Assembly (NCBI RefSeq): GCF_900184935.1
Contig: NZ_FXYE01000001.1
Location: 930,001-994,000, forward strand
Origin: Actibacterium lipolyticum
Lineage (GTDB): Bacteria; Pseudomonadota; Alphaproteobacteria; Rhodobacterales; Rhodobacteraceae
DNA: 64,000 bases
Reading direction: 5' to 3'
The notes beneath the pieces are model-generated. The model was given only the letters and a program-made list of their open reading frames with translations, ran no database searches and was not told the DNA's origin. A program made the translations under genes and the position numbers. Positions within the stretch are counted from its first letter, which is position 1. Each line of letters begins with the position of its first letter. Below are positions 25,700 through 34,624 of this stretch, piece by piece.

Positions 25700-27475
25700 A
25701 TGACCGAACGCGAGATTTCACCAACCCTTGGACGGTTAATTCTGGGTGCAGTTGGTGCATTGGCGGGCCTGTCGTTTTGGGGGCTTGTGGATGTGCTGCC
25801 CGATCTTATCGAACGAACCGAATGGCCATACCTGTTCCTAACGTCTTTCACGGCCAGCTTTTTCATCGCCTGCCTTGCGTTGATCGGCCCGGTGCCCGCG
25901 GCACGTGCGGCGATTGCCTCTGCTGGGTTGGGGCTTGTCATTGCGACTTTGCTGACGTGGGCGGGGCAGCGGTTTGAGGGCGTCGATGCGTTTATGCAAA
26001 CCGGGCATCCGCTGCCGATCTTTTTCTTGCTGACCTTTACCCCGCTGCCATTTTTCATCGCCAAGATCCGGGAAGGGCGGTGGGATGACTATTCTGCCTT
26101 ATTCGCCCACTCGTGGGATATTGTGGTCCGCTATGCGGCTGCGTTGCTGTTCGTTGGTATCGCATGGGGCGTGCTGATGCTGTCGGATGCCATGCTGCAG
26201 TTGGTTGGTGTGACGTTCATCCAACAGCTGCTTCGGATCGATGTCGTGCCATATGTCTTGGTTGGCACGGTCTTGGGCGTCGCACTGGCCGTGGTGAACG
26301 AGCTTTCGGAATATGTTTCCCCATACCTGATCTTGCGCCTGCTGCGGCTGTTGCTTCCGGCTGTGCTGGTGGTTGTGTCGGTGTTCCTTGTGGCTTTGCC
26401 GTTTAAGGGGCTGTCGAACCTGTTCGGAACGCTTTCTGCCGCGGCGACGCTGATGGCGATGGCGATGGGGGCGACAACCTTGGTCACGACTGCGCTGGAT
26501 GCCGACGGGCAAAGCGCGGTTCAGGGCCGGGTGATGCGGTTGCTGACACAGGGCCTTGCGCTGGTGTTGCCAGCTTTGGGTATATTGGCTGGCGTCGCGA
26601 TCTGGCTTCGGGTCGATCAGTATGGCTGGACGCCTGATCGGCTTGCCGCTGCAACCCTTGCGGCGTTGGTGCTTGGGTATGGCGCGTCCTATGCGGTGGC
26701 CGTGATCCTGCGTAGGGATTGGGCCGAACGTATACGCCGTATCAACGTTGTGATGGCGTTGGTTGTAATGGCAGTTGGCATCGCTTGGCTGACCCCTTTG
26801 CTGAACCCGCAGCGCATCGCCACGGCAAACCAAGTGGCGCGGTTTGAGGCAGGCAAGGTTTCGGCGGAAAAACTTGACCTATGGTCCATCGGGCGTGAAT
26901 GGGGCCACGCCGGCGTGGCTGGTTTTGAACAGCTTGCGGAGATGCAAGTTCACCCCGACGCTGCCCTTTTGGCAGAACGGATTGAGAAGGTGAAAAACAC
27001 CACGTCGCGATATTCATGGCGGGACACCGAGAACATCTCAGCACAGGGCCGCTTGGCGGAGGAGTTGCAAGCGGTTCTGCCGGTGCTGCCTGTGAACGTC
27101 GCGTTGCCAGATGGTGTGCTGTCGGCCATGGGCGAGTGGAGACTTCGGATGGCCACCGAGGCTTGTGGTCGAACAACGCCGGCAGGAAACCCGGAGTGTC
27201 TGGCGCTGGTTGTGGAACTTGTTCGGGACAACGCAGGGCCCGAGGTGGTTCTATTCTACGTATTATCAGACGGTCGCCTATGGTCAGACATGCTTTCCAC
27301 GCGGACGAATGGGGATGCTTATGTTGTGGCCCCCCGAATGAATGGAAACTTTGCTGTTCAGTCACGCGAAGGCGCAGAACATCTGGACGCGCTTTTTAGT
27401 GGAGAGTTCGAAACCCCATCGGCGGGCATCAACTATCTTGATTTCGCGGGGCAGCGCCTTTTTTTCGCGCCATGA
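25700..27475 (+). CDS. DUF4153 multi-pass membrane protein
   Basis: The 591-residue protein has about eleven hydrophobic segments in its first 380 residues. A soluble C-terminal region of about 200 residues follows, containing WSIGREWGHAGVAGFEQL. The membrane part matches DUF4153, a family of unknown function. The soluble tail is probably periplasmic (inference). It stands alone between the MttB-like gene and the H-NOX pair. Confidence 0.78.
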   Translation: MTEREISPTLGRLILGAVGALAGLSFWGLVDVLPDLIERTEWPYLFLTSFTASFFIACLALIGPVPAARAAIASAGLGLVIATLLTWAGQRFEGVDAFMQTGHPLPIFFLLTFTPLPFFIAKIREGRWDDYSALFAHSWDIVVRYAAALLFVGIAWGVLMLSDAMLQLVGVTFIQQLLRIDVVPYVLVGTVLGVALAVVNELSEYVSPYLILRLLRLLLPAVLVVVSVFLVALPFKGLSNLFGTLSAAATLMAMAMGATTLVTTALDADGQSAVQGRVMRLLTQGLALVLPALGILAGVAIWLRVDQYGWTPDRLAAATLAALVLGYGASYAVAVILRRDWAERIRRINVVMALVVMAVGIAWLTPLLNPQRIATANQVARFEAGKVSAEKLDLWSIGREWGHAGVAGFEQLAEMQVHPDAALLAERIEKVKNTTSRYSWRDTENISAQGRLAEELQAVLPVLPVNVALPDGVLSAMGEWRLRMATEACGRTTPAGNPECLALVVELVRDNAGPEVVLFYVLSDGRLWSDMLSTRTNGDAYVVAPRMNGNFAVQSREGAEHLDALFSGEFETPSAGINYLDFAGQRLFFAP

Positions 27476-27541
27476 ACGCGTTTGGGGGTTGTTAACCCTC
27501 GGTCCCTAATCTGGCCCTGTTGATAATAAGGGGCCGGTTCC

Positions 27542-28129
27542 GTGCATGGTTTGATAAACCGTTCGATCCAATGCTTTGTGCATGACACCTATGGCGCAGA
27601 CATCTGGGCGGCTGTGGCTGACGCATCGGGGATTGGCCCCGATGGTTTCGAAGCGATGCTAAGCTATGACGACGCACTGACAAAAGAACTGTTAAGTGCC
27701 GCGTCAAGCCGGTTAGACAAACCGCGCGAGGTGGTTCTGGAAGATTTGGGAACCTTCCTAGTATCGCACACGAAGTTAGAGCCGATCCGCCGATTGCTTC
27801 GCTTCGGCGGGGAAAGCTTTGTTGAATTTCTTCATTCCCTTGATGATCTGCCGGGGCGGGCGAAACTGGCGGTCCCCGACCTTGAATTTCCAGAGCTTGA
27901 GTTGGTTGATGACACCTCCCAGACCTTTCGTCTGATCTGTCGATGGCATTTTCCGGGTGCCAGTCACGTCATGCTTGGCGTGCTGCGCGCGATGGCTGAC
28001 GATTATGGCGCGCTTGCACTGCTTGAACATGTTGGCGGGACAGCATTCGAAGGCACCATCCGCGTAGAGCTGTTGGACAGTAGTTTTTCAGCTGGGCGCA
28101 GTTTTGAACTTGCCGTGCGCGCGGGGTAA
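27542..28129 (+). CDS. H-NOX-like (heme NO-binding domain) protein lacking the usual heme ligand
   Basis: The 195-residue protein starts at GTG 27542 with AAGGGG upstream, and has the typical H-NOX opening MHGLIN. The length and fold pattern fit the family, and the next gene encodes an HNOBA-GGDEF partner. However, the canonical proximal histidine after the L-D-x-L element is Pro104 (LDDLPGRAKL), and the Y-x-S-x-R heme-propionate motif reads RLICR near residues 130-134. Other histidines (H75, H98) are nearby. It may bind heme differently, bind another ligand or act as an apo-sensor; this needs alignment to settle. Confidence 0.78.
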   Translation: MHGLINRSIQCFVHDTYGADIWAAVADASGIGPDGFEAMLSYDDALTKELLSAASSRLDKPREVVLEDLGTFLVSHTKLEPIRRLLRFGGESFVEFLHSLDDLPGRAKLAVPDLEFPELELVDDTSQTFRLICRWHFPGASHVMLGVLRAMADDYGALALLEHVGGTAFEGTIRVELLDSSFSAGRSFELAVRAG

Positions 28130-28133
28130 GGCT

Positions 28134-29150
28134 GTGGATCAGACCACCTTTTCAGCCGCCGCAATGGCGCGCCTTATGCCAATGCATGTGATGATTGACC
28201 CGGCTGGGGATATTCGTGCGATTGGGCCGACGTTGCAAAAAATGCGCCCGTCCGAACAAATGGTGGGGCGTAAGTTCCTTGATGTTTTCGCGCCGCGCCG
28301 TCCGCGCAACGTAAGCACCCTTGAACAGCTTCTGATGGCCGAAGGCGAACGGCTTCAACTTTCGTTTCGCCAACCGCCGCAGACTGACCTGAAGGGTTTA
28401 ATCATCCATTTAGGGGACGATATCGGTGCGCTGGTAAATCTGTCCTTTGGGATTTCGGTTGTCGATGCCGTTGCGGATTATGGGCTGACGGTGGGCGATT
28501 TCGCGATCACCGATCTAACGGTCGAAATGTTGTACTTGGTCGAAGCGAAAACGGCGGTGATGGATGAGTCTCACAAGCTGAACCAACGCCTGCAAGGCGC
28601 AAAGAACGAAGCAGAAGAACAGGCCTTTACCGACACGTTAACGGGGCTGAAGAACCGACGCGCGATGGATCACCAGCTTATCCAATTGATTGATGACGGG
28701 CGGCCCTTCGCGTTGATGCATCTTGATTTGGATTACTTCAAAAAGGTGAATGACACCTACGGGCACGCGGCTGGCGACCACGTGCTTCAGCACGTCGCCC
28801 GTGTTTTGGTCGATGAAACCCGCAGCACTGACACAATTGTACGCGCCGGTGGTGACGAGTTTGTTTTGATTTTTGAGGGGCTGATAGACACAAAAAGGCT
28901 GAACGCGATCGCTTATCGGATTATCGCGAAACTTGAACAGCCCATTACCTTCAACTCTCACCCGTGCGAAATTTCGGCAAGCATCGGAACGACGATCTCA
29001 AGCAGCTATGACGCGCCTGAGATTGAGAAGATGTTATATGACGCGGACGCCGCGCTTTATGCATCCAAACGTGCGGGGCGCGCGCGTGCGACGATTGCCG
29101 GTGATTGGCACCTTAGCGATGAACGCGAACGGCCAGAAACGCCACGATGA
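28134..29150 (+). CDS. HNOBA-domain diguanylate cyclase
   Basis: The likely start is GTG 28134 (338 residues), four bases after the H-NOX-like stop. A TTG at 28104 would overlap that gene. The N-terminal 130 residues match the H-NOX-associated (HNOBA, PAS-like) domain. A coiled stalk at about 138-165 leads to a GGDEF domain with GGDEF at 239-243 and an intact I-site RSTD at 230-233. It should produce cyclic di-GMP under control of the partner H-NOX-like protein, as known for H-NOX/GGDEF pairs. Its last residues run close to the convergent AraC gene. Confidence 0.88.
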   Translation: MDQTTFSAAAMARLMPMHVMIDPAGDIRAIGPTLQKMRPSEQMVGRKFLDVFAPRRPRNVSTLEQLLMAEGERLQLSFRQPPQTDLKGLIIHLGDDIGALVNLSFGISVVDAVADYGLTVGDFAITDLTVEMLYLVEAKTAVMDESHKLNQRLQGAKNEAEEQAFTDTLTGLKNRRAMDHQLIQLIDDGRPFALMHLDLDYFKKVNDTYGHAAGDHVLQHVARVLVDETRSTDTIVRAGGDEFVLIFEGLIDTKRLNAIAYRIIAKLEQPITFNSHPCEISASIGTTISSSYDAPEIEKMLYDADAALYASKRAGRARATIAGDWHLSDERERPETPR

Positions 29151-29167
29151 TGGTGTTTGGCTTTGGT

Positions 29168-29965
29168 TCACTTGGGATCGCGAAATGATGATGGTGGCGC
29201 ACCAAAATACTTTCTGAAGGCGGCAATGAACGCGCTGGGATTGGAATAGCCAAGCCCAGCGGACAGGGCCGCACTCGTTTCGCCCTGCGCAAGTTGCTCG
29301 ATGGCATACATAAAGCGAAGCCTGCGGCGCCAGTCGCTGAAGGTCATTCCGGTCTCTTTCTTGAAAAGCCGTGCAAGTGTTCGTTCGCTGGTGCCAAACG
29401 CTTGTGCGATTTCGGAAAGGCTCCGCCGTTCTTGGGGGTGAAGAACAAGATGATCCATCACACGCGTCAGCCGTGGGTCATGCCCGCCAGGTAACCTTAG
29501 ATCGGGGTGATCAAGCCGGGCGATTTCATCGAACGCCACATGGGCAAGTCGGCGTATCTCACTGGGCGTTAGGCGCATGCTTCCCTGCGAGGCGAGCCGT
29601 TGCGCAATGCCGCCCAACAGGGGGGTGGCCCGCACGACGGTCGGCTTTTGCAGCAGGTTCATACGCTGCACGGTGCGCGCGTCGACATAAAGGCGATGGA
29701 TCTCAACCGTGGTTTGCGCACTTAGGTGAAAATCCCGCCCGCTTGGAATCCAGATCCCATGTTTTGAAGGAACAAACCACGCATCGTTGCCAACCTGAAA
29801 CCGTGCGACCCCATTATCGCAAAGCGCCAGTTGGGCGTCCGACTGGGCGTGCAGAAAGGCCGATGTGCCCTCTGCCATGGTTTCGATTTCCGCCCCAAAC
29901 GGACGTCGGATGTGCGGGAGTGAGGATTTATCACAGTGTGGCGGATTTTCGACATTATCTGGCAT
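29168..29965 (-). CDS. AraC-family transcriptional regulator
   Basis: The 265-residue protein has a cupin-like N-terminal sensor region (GIWIPSGRDFHL near residue 70) and two C-terminal helix-turn-helix units. The units are seen in SLSEIAQAFGTSERTLARLFKKETGMTF and the GLGYSNPSAFIAAFRKYFG signature. The short cupin variant with HGIWIPSG resembles NimR/YdeC-type regulators of efflux genes. No obvious target gene is adjacent: it faces the GGDEF gene convergently and lies beside the amide response regulator. Confidence 0.86.
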   Translation of the reverse strand: MPDNVENPPHCDKSSLPHIRRPFGAEIETMAEGTSAFLHAQSDAQLALCDNGVARFQVGNDAWFVPSKHGIWIPSGRDFHLSAQTTVEIHRLYVDARTVQRMNLLQKPTVVRATPLLGGIAQRLASQGSMRLTPSEIRRLAHVAFDEIARLDHPDLRLPGGHDPRLTRVMDHLVLHPQERRSLSEIAQAFGTSERTLARLFKKETGMTFSDWRRRLRFMYAIEQLAQGETSAALSAGLGYSNPSAFIAAFRKYFGAPPSSFRDPK

Positions 29966-30120
29966 AGTGTCGTTTTAGTGCCAGGTGCTGTCGAAGGCTA
30001 TATCTTTCACTGCGGCCTATCGCGGGACGGCTTGTTGGCATTGGAAAACTGGGCGAACGGGATATTCCCGTTGAAGGAGGAGCCAGTGTCGCGATCTTGG
30101 CGGATCACCTTAATTGGCGG

Positions 30121-31041
30121 TTATCCAAGCCCGGACCACGAATGCAAGAAACGGTCTGCCATGACGGCGGCGGAGGTCCGATTGTCTACGCCCATTTTCT
30201 GAAACACCTGCTCAAGGTGCTTGTTCACGGTACGAGAGCTGAGCGAGAGTATTTCCGCAAGATCCCGGTTGGTCTTTCCGCTGGTCAGCCACAAAAGCAC
30301 TTCGGACTCGCGGTCGGTCAGGCCGAAGTAATCCGCCAGCCGTGTCTGACCATTCGTGTCGTCTTGCGCGGTCATCTTCAGCAGAATTTCCTGCGCGGAG
30401 GTCATGCCTGCGTAATGCAGTTGCAGGCCGCCAGACTGATACGGGCCAGTTTGCGACAGCGGGCGGGACTGAAGCCCTGACAACCACTGGGCAAAGGGTG
30501 GTTGTGCCTTTCGGTTTACCAGCAGCGGTTCGTTGGCCCCGTTCAGTCGCTGCAACGCCTTGGGCGATCCCCAGACAAGGGTTCCATCTGCATCAAACGC
30601 CAGAACCAGCCGCCCAGAACTGTCCAGCGCGTCATGGGCGCTGCGGATCAGGCGAGAGTTGATGACATGCGTAGTGATGCGGGCGATTAGTTCTTCGATG
30701 ACCACGGGTTTGGTGATGTAGTCCACCCCGCCCGAATTTAGGCCGTTCAGAATATGCTCGGGTTCGGTCAGGCCGGTCATGAACAGGATCGGTGCGGCGA
30801 TGGGGTCTGGCATTGCCTTCATCCGACGGCAGGTTTCAAATCCGTCCATCACTGGCATAACCGCGTCCATCAGAATGACATCAGGCTGTACGCGTTCTGC
30901 AAGTTCAAGCGCGGCGTGGCCATCGCGCGCAATCAGAACGGTCATCCCGTTTTCTTCCAATGCGGAAGAGATAAAGCCGAGCGTGTCTGGATTGTCATCG
31001 ACCACAAGCGCGATGCTTCTTTGCGTCCGGTCAGGCGGCAT
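30121..31041 (-). CDS. LuxR-type response regulator of the amide system
   Basis: The start is ATG 31041 (MPPDRTQRSI, 306 residues), which overlaps the end of the kinase gene by 11 bases. The longer open frame to 31395 reads another frame of the kinase gene. Residues 8-125 are a receiver domain with phospho-acceptor D59 (LMDAVMPVMDG). The middle is a PAS-like stretch (FDADGTLVWGSPKAL), and residues about 240-300 form a LuxR/FixJ helix-turn-helix (LTDRESEVLLWL). It should be phosphorylated by the neighbouring hybrid kinase and activate the divergent amide uptake operon. Confidence 0.9.
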   Translation of the reverse strand: MPPDRTQRSIALVVDDNPDTLGFISSALEENGMTVLIARDGHAALELAERVQPDVILMDAVMPVMDGFETCRRMKAMPDPIAAPILFMTGLTEPEHILNGLNSGGVDYITKPVVIEELIARITTHVINSRLIRSAHDALDSSGRLVLAFDADGTLVWGSPKALQRLNGANEPLLVNRKAQPPFAQWLSGLQSRPLSQTGPYQSGGLQLHYAGMTSAQEILLKMTAQDDTNGQTRLADYFGLTDRESEVLLWLTSGKTNRDLAEILSLSSRTVNKHLEQVFQKMGVDNRTSAAVMADRFLHSWSGLG

Positions 31042-34000
31042 CTTTGTAAAGCTCCTCAAGTAAACGGGTGATGCCGGGCATGTCGAAATCATCCAATCTG
31101 GATAGCAGCTTTGACAGGGTCGGTTCGGGTACGCCGGTGCTTTCACGCAGTTCATCAAGTTTGCGCCTGACCCCCGTCGCATGGCCGATACGCGCATCTT
31201 CCAAAAGTGCGGTGATGTCTTTGGCGGCGATGGGGCGTTGAGTGGCGCGTGGGGGTGAGGGTTCGCGATTAAGTTCAAGGCGCAGCAATTCACCGATGCG
31301 GAACACCAGATCCTCCAGATTGTAGGGCTTGACGATGAACGCATCGAACAGCCCGCCACGCGCATCGGGTTTGCGGGCTTCCAGCGCGTGCCCACTTATC
31401 ATGATGATCGGCGTCGCGCGGTGGCCCTGTTCCCGCAGACATTCAGCCAGTTCCCAACCGTCGCGGCCCGGCATGTCGATGTCCAGAATGAAGATGTCCG
31501 GGGTGATATCGCTTAGCATATCAAGGGCGGCGTCGGCGCTGTTGGCGACCAGCACAAGAAAGCCCAGCGGCTCCAGAAAATGTTCGGTCAGCGTCAGGTG
31601 ATTGCGGTCGTCATCCACCACCAGAACGGTTTTGCGCGAGCCAGTATAGCCGGTAACGCCAACGATGTTTAGCGTCGGTTCGCGGTTGCGGGCAGGGCGT
31701 TCGCCATCCATGATCGAAGGCAACATCAGGCGCACTCTGAATGTGCTGCCCTTGCCGGGCGTGCTTTTTACGGTGATCTCGCCGCCCAGAACCTCAACCA
31801 ACAGTTTGGTGATCGTCAGCCCCAAACCGGACCCTTGGGTGCCGCTGTTTGTCAGGCGTTCGAATGGCTTCCAGATGCGGTCAATTTTTTCAGGGTCAAT
31901 GCCGCGCCCGGTATCGGATACCTCGATCACGGCAACTTCGTTTCGATAGGTCACAGAAAGGCTGATCGCGCCTTGCTCGGTATAGTTGATGGCGTTGGAC
32001 AGCAGGTTGATGATGATCTGACGCAGCCGTTTTTCATCAAACGAGACCCAGTCCGGCAAATTGCCGGACGTCGTGATTTTGAATGACAGGTTCTTTTCTT
32101 CGGCGGCAGCGGCAAAAATGCTGGCGACCTGACGCAGAAACGCGGGCAGGTTGATGCGATCGCGAAACAGCTCCATCCGGCCGGCTTCGATTTTAGAGAT
32201 GTCCAAAAGCCCCTCGATCAACCCGGCAAGGTGTTCGCTGCTGCGGCGGATTGTGCTGACGGCATCTTTGCGATGCGACGGAATGCGCGGATCGGTTTCC
32301 AGAATTTGTGCGAACCCATAGATGGCGTTTAAGGGGGTACGCAATTCGTGGCTGATACCGGCCATATAGCGGGTCTTGGCAAGGTTCGCGGCCTCGGCTT
32401 TTTCCTTGGCTTCTTGCAAGGCAAGGTCGGTGCGTTTGTGGGCGCGAACCTCTCGTAATAGGCGCTGGGTTTGGGTGCTGGCCTCATCCCGCGCTTTATG
32501 CTGGCTTTCGGCGGCCAAAATAAACGCCCAGACCGCAACGCCGATCACCACAAGCCCTGATGCAAAGATGGCGGCCAGAACAGCGTCCAGTTCGGGCGCG
32601 GCGGCGTAGCTTCGGATTACGATCAGCATGATGCCGAAAAAGCCGGCGGGAATGATGGTGGCGATTGCAAAGATCGAAAGCCGCGACATCAGCGCATCAG
32701 CGACAGTGCTGGGCAACTGATTGCGGATCAACCGTGTCACCATGGAATCCAGCCGGGCATGGGGTTTACAGCTGTCGCGGCAAGAACTGTCGAGCGTGCA
32801 GCAAAGCGAACAGATCGGGCCGGAATAAAACGGGCAATCGGTCATGTCTTCGGCATCGAAACGATATTCGCAGACACAACATTCTTGCGTGGCCTGCGGC
32901 GGCGTCGTCGCGGGGCGGGCGATGTAGTATTTTCCGCCAGTGCGCCACGCGATCACGGGCGAAATGCAAAAGGCGGTCAGCAAAGCGATGAATGACGAAA
33001 GCGCGTGCGCGACGTCGCCCATTACCCCCGCATAGGCAAGCAGAGAGATCAGCACGGCGCTGCACATCGCCCCAATGCCGACGGGGTTGATATCGTAAAG
33101 GTGGGCGCGGCGAAATTCGATCCCGGGGGGGCTGAAGCCAAGCGGTTTGTTGATGACCAAATCGGCGGTCAGCGCCCCAATCCATGCCAGCGCGACATGG
33201 GAATAAAGGGCCAGGATTGCCTCTATCGAATGGAACACGCCCAGTTCCATCAGCATCAGCGCGATGGCGACATTGAAAACAAGCCAGACGACCCGCCCGG
33301 GGTGGCTGTGCGTCAGGCGGGAAAAGAAGTTCGACCACGCGATCGACCCCGCATAGGCATTGGTGACGTTGATCTTTAGCTGCGACAGGATCACGAAAGC
33401 CCCGGTTAGAAATAGAACCAGCGCGGGCGAGGTCAGCACCTGATCGAACGCTGTGAAATACATCTGTGTTGGGTCGGCGGCTTCCCGTGCGGGAACGGCG
33501 TCATTCAGTGCAAGCGTCACAAGGAACGATCCCGCGATCATCTTTAGGACCCCAAGGATCGACCAGCCGGGCCCGGCCATGACCAATGCGGCCAGCCATT
33601 TTCGTTTTTCGCCGCGGGTTTTGGGTTCTGGCAGGAAGCGCAGGAAATCGACCTGTTCGCCAATCTGCGCAATCAGCGAAAACACCACACCAGAGGCAGC
33701 ACCGATCATCAGCAAAGTGGCGCCGTCTTTTCCACGTTCGTCGATCCCGTCAAAGCTGGTCCATAGTTCTGTGTCCATGCCCGCGAACCCCATCAGCGCG
33801 AAGGGCAGGATGTGCAGGATCACCCAAAACGGCTGGCTCCACGCCTGAAAGACAGAGATTTTTGAGAACCCGTTGATCACCAGTGGGATCACAACAAGCG
33901 CACTGATCAGATATCCGATGGAAAGCGGGATGCCGAAGCAGAACTGAATTGCAAAGGCCAGAATTGCGGCCTCAAGCGCGAAGAATATGAACGTGAACGA

Positions 34001-34369
34001 CGCATAGATCAGTGAGGTGATGGTTGATCCCAAATAGCCAAACCCGGCACCGCGTGTCAGCAGATCGATATCCACACCATACCGCGCGGCGTAATAGCTG
34101 ATCGGAAGGCCAGTCAAAAACAGAAGAAGTCCGACCAGCATGATCGCGATGATGGCGGTATCAAACCCGTAGCTAAGGGTGATCGCGCCGCCGATCGCCT
34201 CTAGGGCAAGGAACGAGATTGACCCAAGCGCGGTATTGGCCACCTGCCCATACCCCCAACGCCGCGCGCGTCGCGCGGTAAAGCGCAATGCAAAGTCTTC
34301 TTTGGTTTCATTGGCGACCCAGCGGTTGTAATGCCGTCGTTCGCTGGTCGCACTATATGGCACGCTCAT
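31031..34369 (-). CDS. Hybrid histidine kinase with an NCS1 transporter as its sensor
   Basis: The start is ATG 34369 (MSVPYSATSE, 1112 residues), with AGGGG upstream; an ATG at 34444 is less likely. Residues about 25-480 are a full NCS1 cytosine/purine/hydantoin permease-like membrane domain. Residues 497-534 hold nine cysteines (C497, C498, C500, C512, C520, C523, C524, C530, C534). Two further membrane helices (565-585, 596-620) and a coiled linker lead to a HisKA domain with H674 in SHELRTP, an HATPase with DTGRG near 820 and GSGLGL near 846, and a receiver with D963. A short helical domain ends the chain. It probably senses amide or urea-type substrates through the transporter fold. Confidence 0.9.
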   Translation of the reverse strand: MSVPYSATSERRHYNRWVANETKEDFALRFTARRARRWGYGQVANTALGSISFLALEAIGGAITLSYGFDTAIIAIMLVGLLLFLTGLPISYYAARYGVDIDLLTRGAGFGYLGSTITSLIYASFTFIFFALEAAILAFAIQFCFGIPLSIGYLISALVVIPLVINGFSKISVFQAWSQPFWVILHILPFALMGFAGMDTELWTSFDGIDERGKDGATLLMIGAASGVVFSLIAQIGEQVDFLRFLPEPKTRGEKRKWLAALVMAGPGWSILGVLKMIAGSFLVTLALNDAVPAREAADPTQMYFTAFDQVLTSPALVLFLTGAFVILSQLKINVTNAYAGSIAWSNFFSRLTHSHPGRVVWLVFNVAIALMLMELGVFHSIEAILALYSHVALAWIGALTADLVINKPLGFSPPGIEFRRAHLYDINPVGIGAMCSAVLISLLAYAGVMGDVAHALSSFIALLTAFCISPVIAWRTGGKYYIARPATTPPQATQECCVCEYRFDAEDMTDCPFYSGPICSLCCTLDSSCRDSCKPHARLDSMVTRLIRNQLPSTVADALMSRLSIFAIATIIPAGFFGIMLIVIRSYAAAPELDAVLAAIFASGLVVIGVAVWAFILAAESQHKARDEASTQTQRLLREVRAHKRTDLALQEAKEKAEAANLAKTRYMAGISHELRTPLNAIYGFAQILETDPRIPSHRKDAVSTIRRSSEHLAGLIEGLLDISKIEAGRMELFRDRINLPAFLRQVASIFAAAAEEKNLSFKITTSGNLPDWVSFDEKRLRQIIINLLSNAINYTEQGAISLSVTYRNEVAVIEVSDTGRGIDPEKIDRIWKPFERLTNSGTQGSGLGLTITKLLVEVLGGEITVKSTPGKGSTFRVRLMLPSIMDGERPARNREPTLNIVGVTGYTGSRKTVLVVDDDRNHLTLTEHFLEPLGFLVLVANSADAALDMLSDITPDIFILDIDMPGRDGWELAECLREQGHRATPIIMISGHALEARKPDARGGLFDAFIVKPYNLEDLVFRIGELLRLELNREPSPPRATQRPIAAKDITALLEDARIGHATGVRRKLDELRESTGVPEPTLSKLLSRLDDFDMPGITRLLEELYKDAA

Positions 34370-34508
34370 ATCCACCCCTGTCGGACCGGCCGTGCAGCGC
34401 GCCAATTCTTGCTGAGCAGCAGCTTGGCTGGGGCGCAGGTGCACGGTTGCAGACGCGATGACGCATCCATCCCTCGGAAATGATCATAGGCGTAAAAACG
34501 CGCAGTCA

Positions 34509-34528
34509 TATACGTCATTCGACGTATA
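34509..34528. promoter_or_regulatory. 20-bp palindrome in the kinase/amide-transporter divergent region
   Basis: TATACGTC and GACGTATA are perfect 8-bp arms around ATTC. It lies 97 bases before the binding-protein start and 140 bases before the kinase start. Size and symmetry fit a LuxR-type response regulator dimer site. The binder is inferred. Confidence 0.6.
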
Positions 34529-34624
34529 CTGCACTGCAGCAATCCCTGCAAATCTTACCGTCGAAGCAGGTGCCCGAACGGACCTGCCAATCGTTCCAAC
34601 GCACACAATGCACATGGAGGTGAG

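Noticed and set aside
31042-31395. N-terminal extension of the response regulator
   Set aside because: The added part is another frame of the kinase gene; the receiver domain starts normally at 31041.
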